This document shows, piece after piece, positions 22,240 to 34,600 of a stretch of 64,000 nt of DNA. The stretch spans positions 32,681,792 through 32,745,791 of the forward strand of contig CM026401.1 in NCBI GenBank assembly GCA_014843695.1, read 5' to 3'. The translations under genes were made by a program, and so were the position numbers. The notes beneath the pieces are model-generated. The model was not told the DNA's origin. It saw nothing but the letters and a program-made list of their open reading frames with translations, and made no database searches. This DNA comes from Archivesica marissinica. Taxonomy: Eukaryota > Mollusca > Bivalvia > Venerida > Vesicomyidae. How positions within the stretch are numbered: position 1 is the stretch's first letter; the number at the start of each line of letters is the position of its first letter.

Positions 22240-22866
22240 TTAGAAACGCTTTGATTGTTTAATATACTTTTGAACTGTTGCAAATATAATTATATTTTCG
22301 TTCTCATTGAGTGTTTCGCAGCCGTGTAAAAGCAGGTTGACAATAAGGGGATGGAAAGCTATAGTTTCATTGAATAGAGTAATTCTTTGAACAGTACATT
22401 TATTACATTGAAAGATAAAATGTTCCGAGTCTTCGATTTGGGAGTCATAGTCACAGTGTGGATTTACTCGTATGTAATTATTGAACAGGTCATTGTTTAG
22501 ATTGCTGCACTTGTTTCGTAGTCGGGCATGAAGTACCGAGAGTGATCGTTTGCCATATAAAAAGTGTTTAGGTACGATGGGTGCTTTGAACATTTCTCTT
22601 AGTCTCGATTTAAATATATTTAGTGATTCAGCATTTCGGATACTTGCGTCAAGTGAATTCCATAGAGCTGTTGAGGATGGTATGAACGAGTTATTATAGA
22701 CTTGTGTTCGCCTTGCGATTGTTGTATAGTTGTCATTATTACGTAATGGGTAGTCTGTAGTTTCAGATACGATATTAGGGAAAATGTTTCTAAGGTAACT
22801 CGGTATAAGACCTATATATGCTGTATATATATAAGACAATATATTTATAAAGACTGGGGAATCTAT
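22240..22866 (-). pseudogene. C-terminal part of a CR1/L2-like non-LTR retrotransposon reverse transcriptase, 5' truncated
   Basis: About 200 codons, open to a TAA just upstream of 22866. It shows the RTQVYNNSFIPSSTALWNSLD string and a NIFKSRLREMF segment typical of the region downstream of the reverse-transcriptase core, and a C-terminal C-x-H/C cluster (HCDYDSQIEDSEHFIFQCNKC). The catalytic core (YxDD) is absent, as expected for 5' truncation during target-primed insertion. The stop is followed by AT-rich sequence. Confidence 0.75.
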
Positions 22867-23532
22867 TTAACAATAAGAGGGCTATGATAACTCCACTTTT
22901 TAACCACGGGGTCACCATTTTAACAACGTTGATCATTCCTACCAAATATCTGCAAATCTGCCTGACGGTTCGCGAGTAGATTTTTGAAGACTATTTTTAG
23001 ATGGTGACCATCTTGGATTGCAGTGCAATTTTATTTTAACAACTTTGGAAAGTGCTCACCTAAAGATCATACAGGTGGATTTGTTGACCATTGGGCAATC
23101 CGTTCATGAGAACAAGACGTTTGAAGTACCTCATAAAATGATGACCTTTCAGCAGCCATCTTGGATGATGCAATAATGACGGACACTGCACTAGAGTGAT
23201 CACCTCATCGATATTTTTTATTTGATAAATTACATGACCATATCTACTCAAAAATAAAATCTGACACCCCGGGCCACATCCATTTTTGATCCCTGGGTCA
23301 ACATTTTAACAACTTTGAATGAGCATTGTACATCTATCATTCGAAGACAATTTTTTAAGAAAATGTGCTCATTTTAGATGGCAGGCATCTTGTATTACGT
23401 AATGACGTCATTTTAACAATTTTGCAATCCCCCAACCTAAGTACCACCATGATCATAAATGGTGACTATAGACCCAATGCTTACTAAGGTGAAAACATCT
23501 GAAAATGTTCACAGACGATTGACAGACACATT
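22867..23532. other. Degenerate repetitive intron sequence
   Basis: The phrase CATTTTAACAAC with variants recurs near 22915, 23030, 23300 and 23410, suggesting old diverged copies of a longer repeat. No gene. Confidence 0.35.
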
Positions 23533-23825
23533 GTGGTAACAATAGTTCACCTAAGAGTTGTGGTAACAATAGTTCACCTAAGAGTTGTGGTAACAATAGT
23601 TCACCTAAGAGTTGTGGTAACAATAGTTCACCTAAGAGTTGTGGTAACAATAGTTCACCTAAGAGTTGTGGTAACAATAGTTCACCTAAGAGTTGTGGTA
23701 ACAATAGCTCACCTAAGAGTTGTGGTAACAATAGTTCACCTAAGAGTTGTGGTAACAATAGTTCACCTAAGAGTTGTGGTAACAATAGTTCACCTAAGAG
23801 TTGTGGTAACAATAGCTCACCTAAG
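23533..23825. repeat. 27-bp minisatellite (GTTGTGGTAACAATAGTTCA)
   Basis: 11 nearly identical 27-bp units, with only a T/C change at one position. As 27 is divisible by three, open frames occur on both strands, but they are not genes. Confidence 0.95.
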
Positions 23826-24005
23826 AGAAGGAACGTAGTTTGATTGACAGTGATGAGTTTTAATAGAAAGACAAGACAAATACCCTGCCCAAGGAAGCTA
23901 CATAGAAATATTAACTAAAACAGTGAGATAGATTTAGTTCAAGATAGATAAGGAGGTTTGAACACTTTCCCATATGGAAGCTCTTCTCAACGCTATTACC
24001 ACATA

Positions 24006-24418
24006 CCGTACATACTAGCCTATAAGACGACCCCCCCCCCCAAAGTTGGTTTCAAATCAGTGGCATTTTGCATCGACATGCATATAAGACAGGTTTAGAA
24101 AATGGAAACCACTCAGAAATAAAGACAAAACAAATTAACTAACCACTGTAATTTATGTCAAATCATAAAAAAATGCACTAATTTACAACAATAAATTTGA
24201 TTTGCTAAAATGCTATCAACAAGTTCAGTTTACAGACAGAGCCATCAAAGTCTATGCTTTTGTTACATCAGAGTAATTTCAATATACGGTCATCAATTAT
24301 TGAGTCGGAACAAACAGATTTTAAAAAATGTAATTAATTTTTTTTATCACTCGCCAGTTTGAGGCCATAATCTGGTGATAAAAGATAAACATCCTGTTTT
24401 ATAGGCAAGTAAGTACAG
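24006..24418. mobile_element. MITE with TA target duplication
   Basis: Left end CCGTACATACTAGCCTATAA and right end, read in reverse, CTGTACTTACTTGCCTATAA, each next to TA. There is a poly-C run and no coding sequence inside. TA suggests a Tc1/mariner/pogo-type source. Confidence 0.55.
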
Positions 24419-24462
24419 TATATTGACACATTAACCCTTCTACATATCCACTAATCTATATA

Positions 24463-24813
24463 GAGGTTGGATATACATGATGACTACATTGATTATGATG
24501 AGTAAATGGCGGCAATATGTATGGAGATACAGTTACATATAGCATATAACTCTATGGAGGTTGGATATACATGATGACTACATTGATTATGATGAGTAAA
24601 TGGCGGCAATATGTATGGAGATACAGTTACATATAGCATATTTCTCTATGGAGGTTGGATATACATGATGACTACATTGATTATGATGAGTAAATGGCAG
24701 CAATATGCATGGAGATACAGTTACATATAGCATATATCTCTATGGAGGTTGGATATACATGATGACTACATTGATTATGATGAGTAAATGGCAGCAATAT
24801 GCATGGAGATACA
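24463..24813. repeat. 94-bp tandem repeat truncated by the gap
   Basis: Four units at 94-bp spacing (starts near 24463, 24557, 24651, 24745), each with GAGGTTGGATATACATGATG and ATGATGAGTAAATGGCGGCA. The array runs into the N gap. A single diverged copy sits at 32484-32565. Confidence 0.92.
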
Positions 24814-25813
24814 NNNNNNNNNNNNNNNNNNNNNNNNNNNNNNNNNNNNNNNNNNNNNNNNNNNNNNNNNNNNNNNNNNNNNNNNNNNNNNNNNNNNNNN
24901 NNNNNNNNNNNNNNNNNNNNNNNNNNNNNNNNNNNNNNNNNNNNNNNNNNNNNNNNNNNNNNNNNNNNNNNNNNNNNNNNNNNNNNNNNNNNNNNNNNNN
25001 NNNNNNNNNNNNNNNNNNNNNNNNNNNNNNNNNNNNNNNNNNNNNNNNNNNNNNNNNNNNNNNNNNNNNNNNNNNNNNNNNNNNNNNNNNNNNNNNNNNN
25101 NNNNNNNNNNNNNNNNNNNNNNNNNNNNNNNNNNNNNNNNNNNNNNNNNNNNNNNNNNNNNNNNNNNNNNNNNNNNNNNNNNNNNNNNNNNNNNNNNNNN
25201 NNNNNNNNNNNNNNNNNNNNNNNNNNNNNNNNNNNNNNNNNNNNNNNNNNNNNNNNNNNNNNNNNNNNNNNNNNNNNNNNNNNNNNNNNNNNNNNNNNNN
25301 NNNNNNNNNNNNNNNNNNNNNNNNNNNNNNNNNNNNNNNNNNNNNNNNNNNNNNNNNNNNNNNNNNNNNNNNNNNNNNNNNNNNNNNNNNNNNNNNNNNN
25401 NNNNNNNNNNNNNNNNNNNNNNNNNNNNNNNNNNNNNNNNNNNNNNNNNNNNNNNNNNNNNNNNNNNNNNNNNNNNNNNNNNNNNNNNNNNNNNNNNNNN
25501 NNNNNNNNNNNNNNNNNNNNNNNNNNNNNNNNNNNNNNNNNNNNNNNNNNNNNNNNNNNNNNNNNNNNNNNNNNNNNNNNNNNNNNNNNNNNNNNNNNNN
25601 NNNNNNNNNNNNNNNNNNNNNNNNNNNNNNNNNNNNNNNNNNNNNNNNNNNNNNNNNNNNNNNNNNNNNNNNNNNNNNNNNNNNNNNNNNNNNNNNNNNN
25701 NNNNNNNNNNNNNNNNNNNNNNNNNNNNNNNNNNNNNNNNNNNNNNNNNNNNNNNNNNNNNNNNNNNNNNNNNNNNNNNNNNNNNNNNNNNNNNNNNNNN
25801 NNNNNNNNNNNNN
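24814..25813. other. Assembly gap (1000 N)
   Basis: Exactly 1000 unknown bases, the usual placeholder for a gap of unknown size. It lies between the 94-bp array and the 3' tail of the retrotransposon. Confidence 1.
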
Positions 25814-25986
25814 ATTTATTTATTTAATGGATATCTTGACGATATCTTATTTACCGACGCCTCAACCTAATAAGGTCATGTGGCGTCGAAAACATTTGTA
25901 AAAATAAAAATTGTTTAAAAACGTGATCTATGTTAAAAGGTTACATTTTAAATAATATATATACTCGATACTCACAATAAGTTGCA

Positions 25987-28040
25987 TTATAATCTATTTA
26001 TAAGGTGAGTTTCTTTTAAAAAACCTAATATTGTACTTGGCAGTACTGAATCGAATAATTCTTGTATACTATTTGTATTAAAGTATGCATTCCTTGTAAC
26101 GATGAGGTCGGCACAGTGGAGCAAAAAGTGCTTCACTGTGAATATCTCATCACAAGGAATACATATGGGTTGTTCTTCTGCATTTAAAATATAAGAATGT
26201 GTAATCCAAGTGTGTCCAATACGACACCGAGTCAAACGAACTTGTTCTTTTCGGTTAGTTTTGTACGATATGTACTTGAAAATATGGGTTTAATTTCATG
26301 TAATTTATTTCCAACTTGTTTGTCCCAATTTATTTGACATTTACTATCGACATATTTCCTAATATTGGATTTTAAATCCGTATGCGGTATTTTAGAGTTT
26401 GTTATTGGCAATTCTAAAGCAGACTTTGCTAGAAAATCAGCTTCATCATTTCCTCGTATGTTTATATGACTGGGAATCCAAAAAAAAACAACAGTTTTTG
26501 AGGAGCTAATAGATATGTATCTTCTAAAAATTTGTTGAATTAGGGGGTTGGAATGGTTTGGTTGTTTGAGAGATGTTAAAACCGACAAAGTCGGAAAATA
26601 TAATAAATTTGTCGTTTTCGTTAACAGTTATAAGGGAAAGAGCTAGGTCGATAGCTTGTGTTTCTGCAGAGAAAATTGAACTGTCATCAGGTAATCTTAC
26701 AGTACTTGATTTAGTATGGGTAACTGCTGCACATGCAACCTTTTCAAGTCTTTTTGAGCCATCTGTGTAGATGGATATATAATCTTTATATTTAGATTTT
26801 ATTTCTAAAAATTTTGTTTTAAAAATATCTGGACTAGTTTCACTTTTCTTATTCTCATACAAATGAAGATCTAAAATAATGTTTGGGGTAGTCAAAGTCC
26901 ACGGTTCTTTATTTAACAACTTGTTTTCTTGTATAATTGTTGTATCTATTTTTGCTTCTACTAATAATGGTTTAATACTGAGACCTAGTGGTTTTATGGC
27001 GGATGGAGAGTTTCCGTAAACTATTTTGTTTTTAGGCTCGAAAACGCAATTGAATGCAGGATTTTTGGGATTTGCAGCTAGTTTGGTTGTATATTGTAAC
27101 GAGAGTTTCTCTCTCCGTATGTATAAAGAGGGTTCATTTGTTTCAGCATATAAGCTTTCTACGGGAGATGTGCGAAAAGCTCCTAGAGCCAGTCGTATAC
27201 CTTGATGATGTATTGTATCTAACTTTTTCAAGTAGGATTTTCTCGCCGATCCATACACAATGGATCCGTAATCCAGTTTGGAACGGATAAGTGATCTGTA
27301 TAGATTTATAAGAACTGGACAATCGCTTCCCCAATTTGTATTGGAGAGCACCTTCAAAATATTTAGAGCTTTTAGACATTTCGTCCGTAGATAATTTATA
27401 TGAGGTATGAATGTTAATTTTTTGTCAAATATAAGTCCTAGTAATTTTACTTCTTCTACTACAGGAATTTGTGAACCGTAAATTTTTAAATTTGGATCTG
27501 GATGTAATCCTCTCAATTGACAGAAATGTACGCATTGAGTTTTAATTTTAGAGAATTTGAAACCATTTTTGTTTGCCCAATCTTCAAGTTTATTTAGACA
27601 TTGTTGTAGTTTTTGTTCAATGGTTTCCATATTTTTAGATTTGTAGAACATTACAAAATCATCTACATATAAGGAGCAATCTGTTTCGTTTAAACATTTC
27701 ACAATGCTATTTATTTTAATATTAAAAAGTGTTGGAGATAAAATACTGCATTGAGGCACCCCTTGCTCTTGTTTGTAAGTGTCGGACAGCGTTGAGCCAA
27801 TTCTTACTTTAAAATTTCTATTTGATAAAAAATTGGCAATAAAATTTGGCAAGTGGCCTTTTAGACCAAAATCGTGTAAATCTTTGAGAATACCATATTT
27901 CCATGTGGTATCATATGCCTTTTCTAAATCGAAAACAAACTGCTACCAAATGTTCTTTTTTGATGAAGGCATTACGAATATAAGTTTCTAGTCTTACTAG
28001 ATGATCTGCTGTACATTTATTATTTCGAAAACCCGTTTGG

Positions 28041-28121
<81 letters not shown>

Positions 28122-28123
28122 CC

Positions 28124-28164
<41 letters not shown>

Positions 28165-28173
28165 ACCCCCCCG

Positions 28174-28212
<39 letters not shown>

Positions 28213-29858
28213 CCCCCCCCCCCCCCCCCCCCCCCTCGTAATCAAACTGTTTGATTCCAAGAACCAAACAAGTCTATCGTTAATCATTCTCTCCATGGTT
28301 TTACATAGACAACTAGTTATTGCGATGGGACGATAATTTGTGGGATTTGTATGATCTTTTCCTGGTTTGGGAATAGGAATGATTATGGCTTCACTCCATT
28401 CTTTGGGAAAGTTCTCACTTTCCAACGTCATATTAAAAATATCTAAAAGAGTTATCATTGCATTATTTGGTAAATGTTTTATAATTTGATAATGGATTTG
28501 ATCTGGACCTGTGGCAGTTTCTTTTGTTCTTTGTAGAGCAGTTTCGAGTTCTGACATATTGAATGGTAGATTATATTTTTCTTCATTTCTAGAATGAAAA
28601 TCAATTTTTTCTTTCTCTTTCTCAGTTTTAAATTTCTGAAACTTCTCATTATAGTTTAATGTTGAAAAGTTGTTTTGAAAGTTTTCACCTAAAACATTGG
28701 ATATGTCTTTTTTTGTTAAATGGGTTCTATTATTAGATGTATTTAGATGAACAATTTTTGAGCTTTTCTCTTGCCATTTATTTTTGCTACCATATTCCAA
28801 ACCCTTTTCATTGATGTATTAGAGTTTATAGTAGATACATATTTTTGCCATGAAGTGCGTTTTGCATTTTTTATAGTTCTTCGAGCTTTTGCTCGTGTAC
28901 TTTGTGTGTTTAAGAGATTTGCTTTTGTGGGAGTTTTATTAAATTTACGCAATGCATTCTTTCGTTTATTTATAACATTTTTACAATCGTCATTAAACCA
29001 TGGTCTAATTCTTGTAGAAGATGTAGAGGATTTCGGAATGCATTCCGTTGAAATTTTTAAAAGTGAATTCGAAAACGAGGTGATTGGATCCTCGGTCCCA
29101 ATCTTTTCCAATATCAAATGTTCTCTGCATAAAATTTGGAATTTTTCCCAATTAGCTTTTTGTAGATTCCATTGTGGGTAAAATTCATCTTTTGATTTGT
29201 TTATTTCTGTGATTACAATTGGGAAGTGGTCACTTTCATGTAGGTCATCATGTACTGACCATTCAAAATCTAAGAAAATGTTTGGATGACATATACATAA
29301 ATCTAAAGCAGAAAAATGTCCTGTGGCAGGATGAAGGTATGTCGATTTGTTATCATTTAATAGACAAAGATCATTTTCAGTTATAAAGTCTTCTATTATT
29401 TTTCCTTTATTATTGATATTTGTACATCCCCATAGTTTACTATGTCCATTGAAATCTCCAACTAACATAAAAGGGTGAGGTAATTGTTCAACAAGATTCT
29501 CTAAATCATTTTGTTTTAATGGCGAGTTTGGAGGTATATAAATGGAACAAATTGTAAATGTTTTTGACAGTGTAACCTTGGCAGCAATGGCTTGTAAATT
29601 TGTAGTCAAATCTATTTTACTATGTGGAACAGTCTTGTTTATGAGAATGGATGATCCACCAGATGCCTTTTGACAATCATTATTTATAAAATTAAACATG
29701 ATAAAATCTTTAAAATATATATTGTCAGTCGGTTTTAGGAAAGTTTCTTGCAAACAAAGGATATTTGGTGAAAGCAGAGATATAAGTATTAAAATCTCAT
29801 TATAGTTTGCTTTTAGTCCCCGACAGTTCCATTGTATTATTGTATTATTCTTATCCAT
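25987..29858 (-). pseudogene. Retrotransposon ORF2: endonuclease, reverse transcriptase, RNase H
   Basis: ORF2 nicks target DNA and copies the element RNA. In order: AP-like endonuclease from the start (IQWNCRGL, LQETFL, VGDFNGHSKLWG, SDHFPIVI); reverse transcriptase with NYRPIAITS (about 28350), PQ.SILSPTLF and the catalytic YVDDFVMF (about 27675); RNase H with YTDGS, SAETQAIDLAL, FSD and GNDEADFLA, so all four acidic positions are visible; then a C-terminal TRCRIGHTW and a CxxC...H...C motif. It is broken by five lesions: frame changes near 28780, 27930, 26580 and 26235, and a poly-C tract (28044-28235). It cannot make an intact protein as assembled. Confidence 0.88.
28044..28235. repeat. 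192-bp poly-C (poly-G) tract inside reverse transcriptase
   Basis: Almost pure C on the plus strand with a few G, A and T interruptions. It separates the SNSLIT and YQTGFRNN strings, which are adjacent in related reverse transcriptases. It could be a true expansion or an assembly or sequencing artefact. Confidence 0.9.
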
Positions 29859-29898
29859 TATTTACGGAGAGAAGATTAAAAAATGGTACATAAAAAGA

Positions 29899-31099
29899 TT
29901 ACATTTTAGTGTTTGGAGGTGGATCTGGTACCAGCTCCATGTCTTCATGTTCTAATGACGAGAATTTATTCGATTGTTTTATGGGATCCACTGATCCCTT
30001 CGGTGGTCTATCTGAGTTTTGTTTCAGGTTGCTAGGTCCATTTGGTTTATTTGTTTTTGTTTGTTGGTTCGTTTTACTCTGTGACGAGTTTGATTTAATA
30101 ACAGATGTTGATCGGGATTTACGAGATGTTGATTGGGATGAGGATTGAGAAGATAAGTGAGTTTTTGTTTTGTCATTGGAACTGTTTTTGGCTTCGGATT
30201 TTTCGGTAATAATTTCAGTAATAATTTCAGGTTGAGTGTATGCATTTTTCATTATTGGCTTATTTATTGCTGATTGAACTATTTTAGAGTATGATATATC
30301 TGGTTTATTTTCCTGAATTTTCCTTGCTTCGAAGTAAGAGATATTTTGTGAGCACTTTATTCTTTTTCTTTTATCCAAGTTTCGCATTTGTTCGATTTTG
30401 AGATGTGATCTTTTTTACAGTTTACGCATTTTGATTGATTGGGGCAATCTGCGGTAAGGTGATCGTTTTCACCCATACCACAATTTTCACAAATGGAGTA
30501 TTTTGTAATTTTACAGTTGTCTTCATGGTGGCCAAATTTTTGGCAGTTGAAACATCGAAGTGGATTTGGTATATATAATTCGACATTTATATTTCTATAA
30601 AAGATTTTCAGATTTGGTGGAATAACTGTGTTGTTGAAGGTTAATAAAATTGTATTAGTTTCAAAAAATTGGCCGTCTTTTTTGTACATGAATCTTTTAG
30701 CTTGAGTGACTGACGCCTTGTGGAGTTAAATTTTTTAACAATATCTTCGTTCGAGACTCCTTTTAAAATGTGATCTTTGATTATACCTTTGGAACTGTTT
30801 AGAGATCTGTGTTCCGTTATAGTAACATCAATGTCGTATATTTGTTTTATTTTTAAAATATTTTCAGTTTGTGATCTGGATTTAGTTTCAATAAGTAACG
30901 TTTGGTTTCTTAGTTTTTTTACAGATTTTGGTGATCCAATTAAACTTTCCAATGATTTTTCGATAACAAATGGAGATAGTGAGCCAATTTTTTTTTAATG
31001 CATTTCTGATTCAATAATGAAGAATTTTGGATACGCTTTAAGTGGTATTTCTGAATCGTCTGATGGTCGTGGTCGTTTTAGGGAATTTTGGGAAGCCAT
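29899..31099 (-). pseudogene. Retrotransposon ORF1 (gag-like, zinc knuckles)
   Basis: Nucleic-acid-binding coat protein that would package element RNA. ATG at 31097-31099 (MASQNSLKRPRPSDD). A TAA in frame after about 34 codons sits next to an A9 run, a frame change near 30710 and another near 30380 in an A/G-rich run. Three knuckles follow one another at about 30560-30400: CFNCQKFGHHEDNC (CX2CX4HX4C), CENCGMGENDHLTADC and CVNCKKDHISKSNKC. A Ser/Lys/Gln/Asn-rich tail follows. The stop at 29899 is 40 bp before ORF2 starts. Confidence 0.82.
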
Positions 31100-31640
31100 G
31101 GTTATTGTTTTGATGTTCAACAGAAGAGGGCACCACCCTCCTCGGAGTCCTACCAGGGAACGCAGTTTAGAGGTGGTATTCCTACCTCTAGCGTTAATGC
31201 TACTCTTCTGTCATACTCTACTGAGAGTAGAGGAAACTGTGATCCTGCCAGTAACTGGACAGTCACACAGATCCCCTATTTATCCATCGATTAACCCGTT
31301 AAGCCGCCGCTCATAAGAATCTACTTTAAGAAAGGAAAAAAGGTAGTCAACACACGGTTTGTATCCGACGATACATATATAGTAAGAAAGATAGGCAGAT
31401 AAGTTTTTCGATTCCAGAGCAAGGCACGACTAGCCGATTGTCTAGGCCCGGGCCCAACCCAGACGCCACGTCTATCCGAAGCCAGGGTCGAAGTAGTGGG
31501 TTAGGAGCTGGAGATCCCTGAGCCCCCTCAACTACCAGAATCCCTATTTCCGGTTTACGGGTCGCCACCTACGGCCAACTGGTGGCGTCTGTTTTATCAG
31601 GGGATTTCACCCCAACCATCACAGACGTAAAATGATCTAT

Positions 31641-32483
31641 ATATTGTATCCCTACAGACAAGGGGTTAATCGATTTGTTTCAAAATGTTTCGTAAGCTAG
31701 GTGAAGGCCTAAACATACTACTAGTTAGATGATACATTGGAGTACGGTTAGATGATACATTGGAGTACTGAACTATTTGGAAGATGTTACGTGGATATTC
31801 CATGTGAAAAATATTTTAAATAATCAAACAGTGGGATAAAATTTGTTCCCAATTTTGTATAAATTGTGCATAGTGATACGAGAATAGAAAATGTGAAACG
31901 TACACAACACAAATGGTGATAAATACAGATGAATGTTACAATCTTCGTCCCGTGCGCTACCCACAGGCACAAATGGTAAACAAATGAGCATGTTAATGTA
32001 TGATATAGCAAGGATAGAGAGAAAAGACATACATGCAGGGTTTGGGAAGGGAAAAATATTTACCTAAAGAGATTTAATTTATTTAAAATCATTTATTTAT
32101 ATTTTTGTTAAACCTATTTGTTTTGTTCGTTCGTTTTGTTCATTTGTTTTTGTTTAGTTTTATTGTTCGCGTGTTTGAAATCCTAACAGTATAGTATTAC
32201 GATATTTTAAACATAAGTTTAATAAATTAGAAAGTTTTGTTTTGTATTTAATTTCTCAGTTTTAATGGTTATATTTTTATATTTTCTAACGCGTTTTACA
32301 TTTCAGTTCTGTTGTATATTTATTTTTCAAGACTTTATTTAGTTTTAGGATATGTATTTGAATTTAAATTTTAGAATATGTTTTTGGTGGAACGCGGTCG
32401 GCTGGTTTCGTGGGAGTTTTACCCAACCTGCACACCAGCCAGGCAGCAGTGAATTTCTTTTGCCCCCAGCCGCTGGGGCGGGT
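31641..32483. other. Intron sequence, nothing recognised
   Basis: AT-rich DNA upstream of the retrotransposon. There is a short direct duplication of GTTAGATGATACATTGGAGT (about 31719 and 31747). No gene. Confidence 0.4.
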
Positions 32484-32565
32484 TGGATAGACATGATGAC
32501 TGTTTATATATTGATTATGATGAGTAAATGGCGGCCATATGTATGGAGATACAATTGCGTGTAAG
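32484..32565. repeat. Single copy of the 94-bp repeat unit
   Basis: Matches the 24463-24813 unit through ATTATGATGAGTAAATGGCG and ATGTATGGAGATACA. Confidence 0.75.
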
Positions 32566-32626
32566 CCTACATTTACGTCTCTATCTGGGAAAGTGTTAAA
32601 GTAAAATGGAAGAAAGCACCACATAC

Positions 32627-32709
32627 AATACCAAGGCTCATAGGTGCAAGGTTGTCTGCTAATTCTTCTGCTACACTGTCCTCTGCCTGCTTCAGTGTGT
32701 CTGCCAAAC
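32627..32709 (-). CDS. PLD-like gene, proposed exon 4
   Basis: Acceptor CTTATAGATACAG then GTTTGG at 32709, entering in phase 1, which continues the exon 3 frame without a stop and codes LADTLKQAEDSVAEELADNL and onward. Two donors are possible: TTG|GTATTG (exon from 32632, phase 1 out) or ATT|GTATGT (exon from 32627, phase 0 out). Only the second joins directly in frame to the terminal exon at 19773. It is short and acidic with no domain. Confidence 0.5.
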
Positions 32710-32875
32710 CTGTATCTATAAGACAATGTCGTCATTGCTCATGTTAGTACAAAGATAGAACTGACAGCAGGGATACTAGGAGCTAACATTGTGCAATTCC
32801 CAAGGATAAAGAATGGAATGATCTGTTCAAGAAAGTACAATGTATTTCTACATAGTATCCTCCTGTTTATGTTTT

Positions 32876-33153
32876 CAGACAGTGTCGCACATCTCAGAAA
32901 CTGTACCGCACTTCTCAGAAACTGTACAGCACTTCTCAGAATCTGTACAGCACTTCTCAGAAACTGTACTACACTTCTCAGAAACTGTACAGCACTTCCC
33001 AGAATCTGTACAGCACTTCCCAGAATCTGTACAGCACTTCCCAGAATCTGTACAGCACTTCCCAGAATCTGTACAGCACTTCTCAGAAACTGTACAGCAC
33101 TTCTCAGAAACTGTACAGCACTTCTCAGAAACTGAGCTGCACTTCCCAAAAAC
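32876..33153. repeat. 21-bp minisatellite (CAGAAACTGTACAGCACTTC)
   Basis: About 13 units of 21 bp in two variants (CTCAGAAACTG and CCCAGAATCTG), the second clustered in the middle. It lies in the proposed intron 3. Confidence 0.93.
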
Positions 33154-33654
33154 CTTGATGAATTTATCATATATTAACTACGATAAAAATGGTCAAAACA
33201 AAATTGCTACACCAAACACCATATAAGATATAATAAAGCTATGTAACAACATTAACACAACAACATCCTCTCTCTATCCATTACTGTTGGCAGGGAAAAA
33301 ACCTGACCGTTACTATGTTATTTTTATTGACTGCAAGGTCACGTTTAAAGTTTTCAGAAATCAGACGATGTACATCAATGTGTGCAAGGTCAAGCATATG
33401 AACCCATGTTTTCAGTATGGTATGTTATAACTTATAATAAATATACAGTTACAGCATAAAGTGGAGAACGATGCTTAGCTGATATATATAGAAGTTCAAA
33501 TCATCATGGTATTACAACAGGGACATAGCTGTGCAACTATTCACAAGACATATATTACTAAAACATGACTTTGAGTGTATATACCCGACTATGTGCCGTG
33601 TGTGTTTAACACATTTAAAGAAACACTATGACAATAAATAAAGTTTGAACTGAA
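33154..33654. other. Intron sequence, nothing recognised
   Basis: No supported feature between two arrays. Confidence 0.3.
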
Positions 33655-33900
33655 TTGATGAAAGTGTGGTATATCAGTTACTCACAAATAATGTATTGAT
33701 GAAAGTGTGGTATATCAGTTACTCACAAATAATGTATTGATGAAAGTGTGGTATATCAGTTACTCACAAATAATGTATTGATGAAAGTGTGGTATATCAG
33801 TTACTCACAAATAATGTATTGATGAAAGTGTGGTATATCAGTTACTCACAAATAATGTATTGATGAAAGTGTGGTATATCAGTTACTCACAAATAATGTA
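33655..33900. repeat. 41-bp minisatellite, 6 identical units
   Basis: Six copies with TTGATGAAAGTGTGGTATAT followed by CAGTTACTCACAAATAATG. No differences were seen between units, so the array is young. Confidence 0.95.
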
Positions 33901-33940
33901 TTGATCATGCGTGCGTATATAATCTACAGCTATGGCCTTG

Positions 33941-34368
33941 AATGGTGCTTTGTCCTAAGATATGTGTATCTGATGAATGGTGCTTTGTCCTGATATGTGT
34001 ATCTGATGAATGGTGCTTTGTCCTAAGATATGTGTATCTGATGAATGGTGCTTTGTCCTAAGATATGTGTATCTGATGAATGGTGCTTTGTCCCTAAGAT
34101 ATGTGTATCTGATGAATGGTGCTTTGTCCCTAAGATATGTGTATCTGATGAATGGTGCTTTGTCCCTAAGATATGTGTATCTGATGAATGGTGCTTTGTC
34201 CCTAAGATATGTGTATCTGATGAATGGTGCTTTGTCCCTAAGATATGTGTATCTGATGAATGGTGCTTTGTCCCTAAGATATGTGTATCTGATGAATGGT
34301 GGTTTGTCCCTAAGATATGTGTATCTGATGAATGGTGCTTTGTCCCTAAGATATGTGTATCTGATGAA
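33941..34368. repeat. 36-bp minisatellite (AATGGTGCTTTGTCCCTAAG)
   Basis: Twelve units. The first few are 33 to 35 bp and the rest 36 bp. The 36-bp period keeps two plus-strand frames open, which is not evidence of coding. Confidence 0.95.
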
Positions 34369-34439
34369 TTAGTTTATACAAATTATTTTTATCTCGATTG
34401 CGAAACAAGTTGTTACAACTTATATTAATAACTCTCGAG

Positions 34440-34600
34440 ACCTCATTCCTGATGGAATCCAGGCAATGGGGAATTTAAATGCATTGCCTAAGGACACAAT
34501 CGTAACGGCTACAGCTGGACGCGGACTCAGGTTCTTTTGCACCTGAAGCGAACGCTCTACTACTGCGCTATAACGACTTCCTTGTCTGATAAAATCTTCC
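34440..34600 (-). repeat. tRNA-SINE fragment (minus)
   Basis: In reverse it reads as A box TATAGCGCAGTAGTAGAGCG and a B-box-like segment, similar to the head at 37660-37745. Confidence 0.5.

Larger units (their letters stand above)
25814..31640 (-). mobile_element. I/Nimb-type non-LTR retrotransposon, near full length but broken
   Basis: On the minus strand: a 5' UTR (about 31640-31100), ORF1 (31099-29899), ORF2 with endonuclease, reverse transcriptase and RNase H (29858-25987), and a 3' UTR ending in (AAAT)n against the gap. RNase H after the reverse transcriptase plus CCHC knuckles in ORF1 points to the I superfamily (I, Nimb and relatives) rather than Jockey, CR1 or RTE. The element lies in antisense-free orientation (same strand) inside the proposed 12.9-kb intron of the PLD-like gene. 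The exact 5' end and any target duplication could not be fixed. Confidence 0.82.

Noticed and set aside
23453..23838. Opposed open frames with 9-residue periodic peptides
   Set aside because: The 27-bp minisatellite period is a multiple of three, and both strands are open for that reason alone.
24705..25901. Long open frames across N runs
   Set aside because: They exist only because unknown bases contain no stop codons. The same applies at 45282-47863.
28001..28336. Poly-proline or poly-glycine open frames
   Set aside because: Read-through of the poly-C tract, not a protein.
34010..34428. Two overlapping plus-strand frames with a 12-residue repeat
   Set aside because: These come from the 36-bp minisatellite, with no start or splice context.
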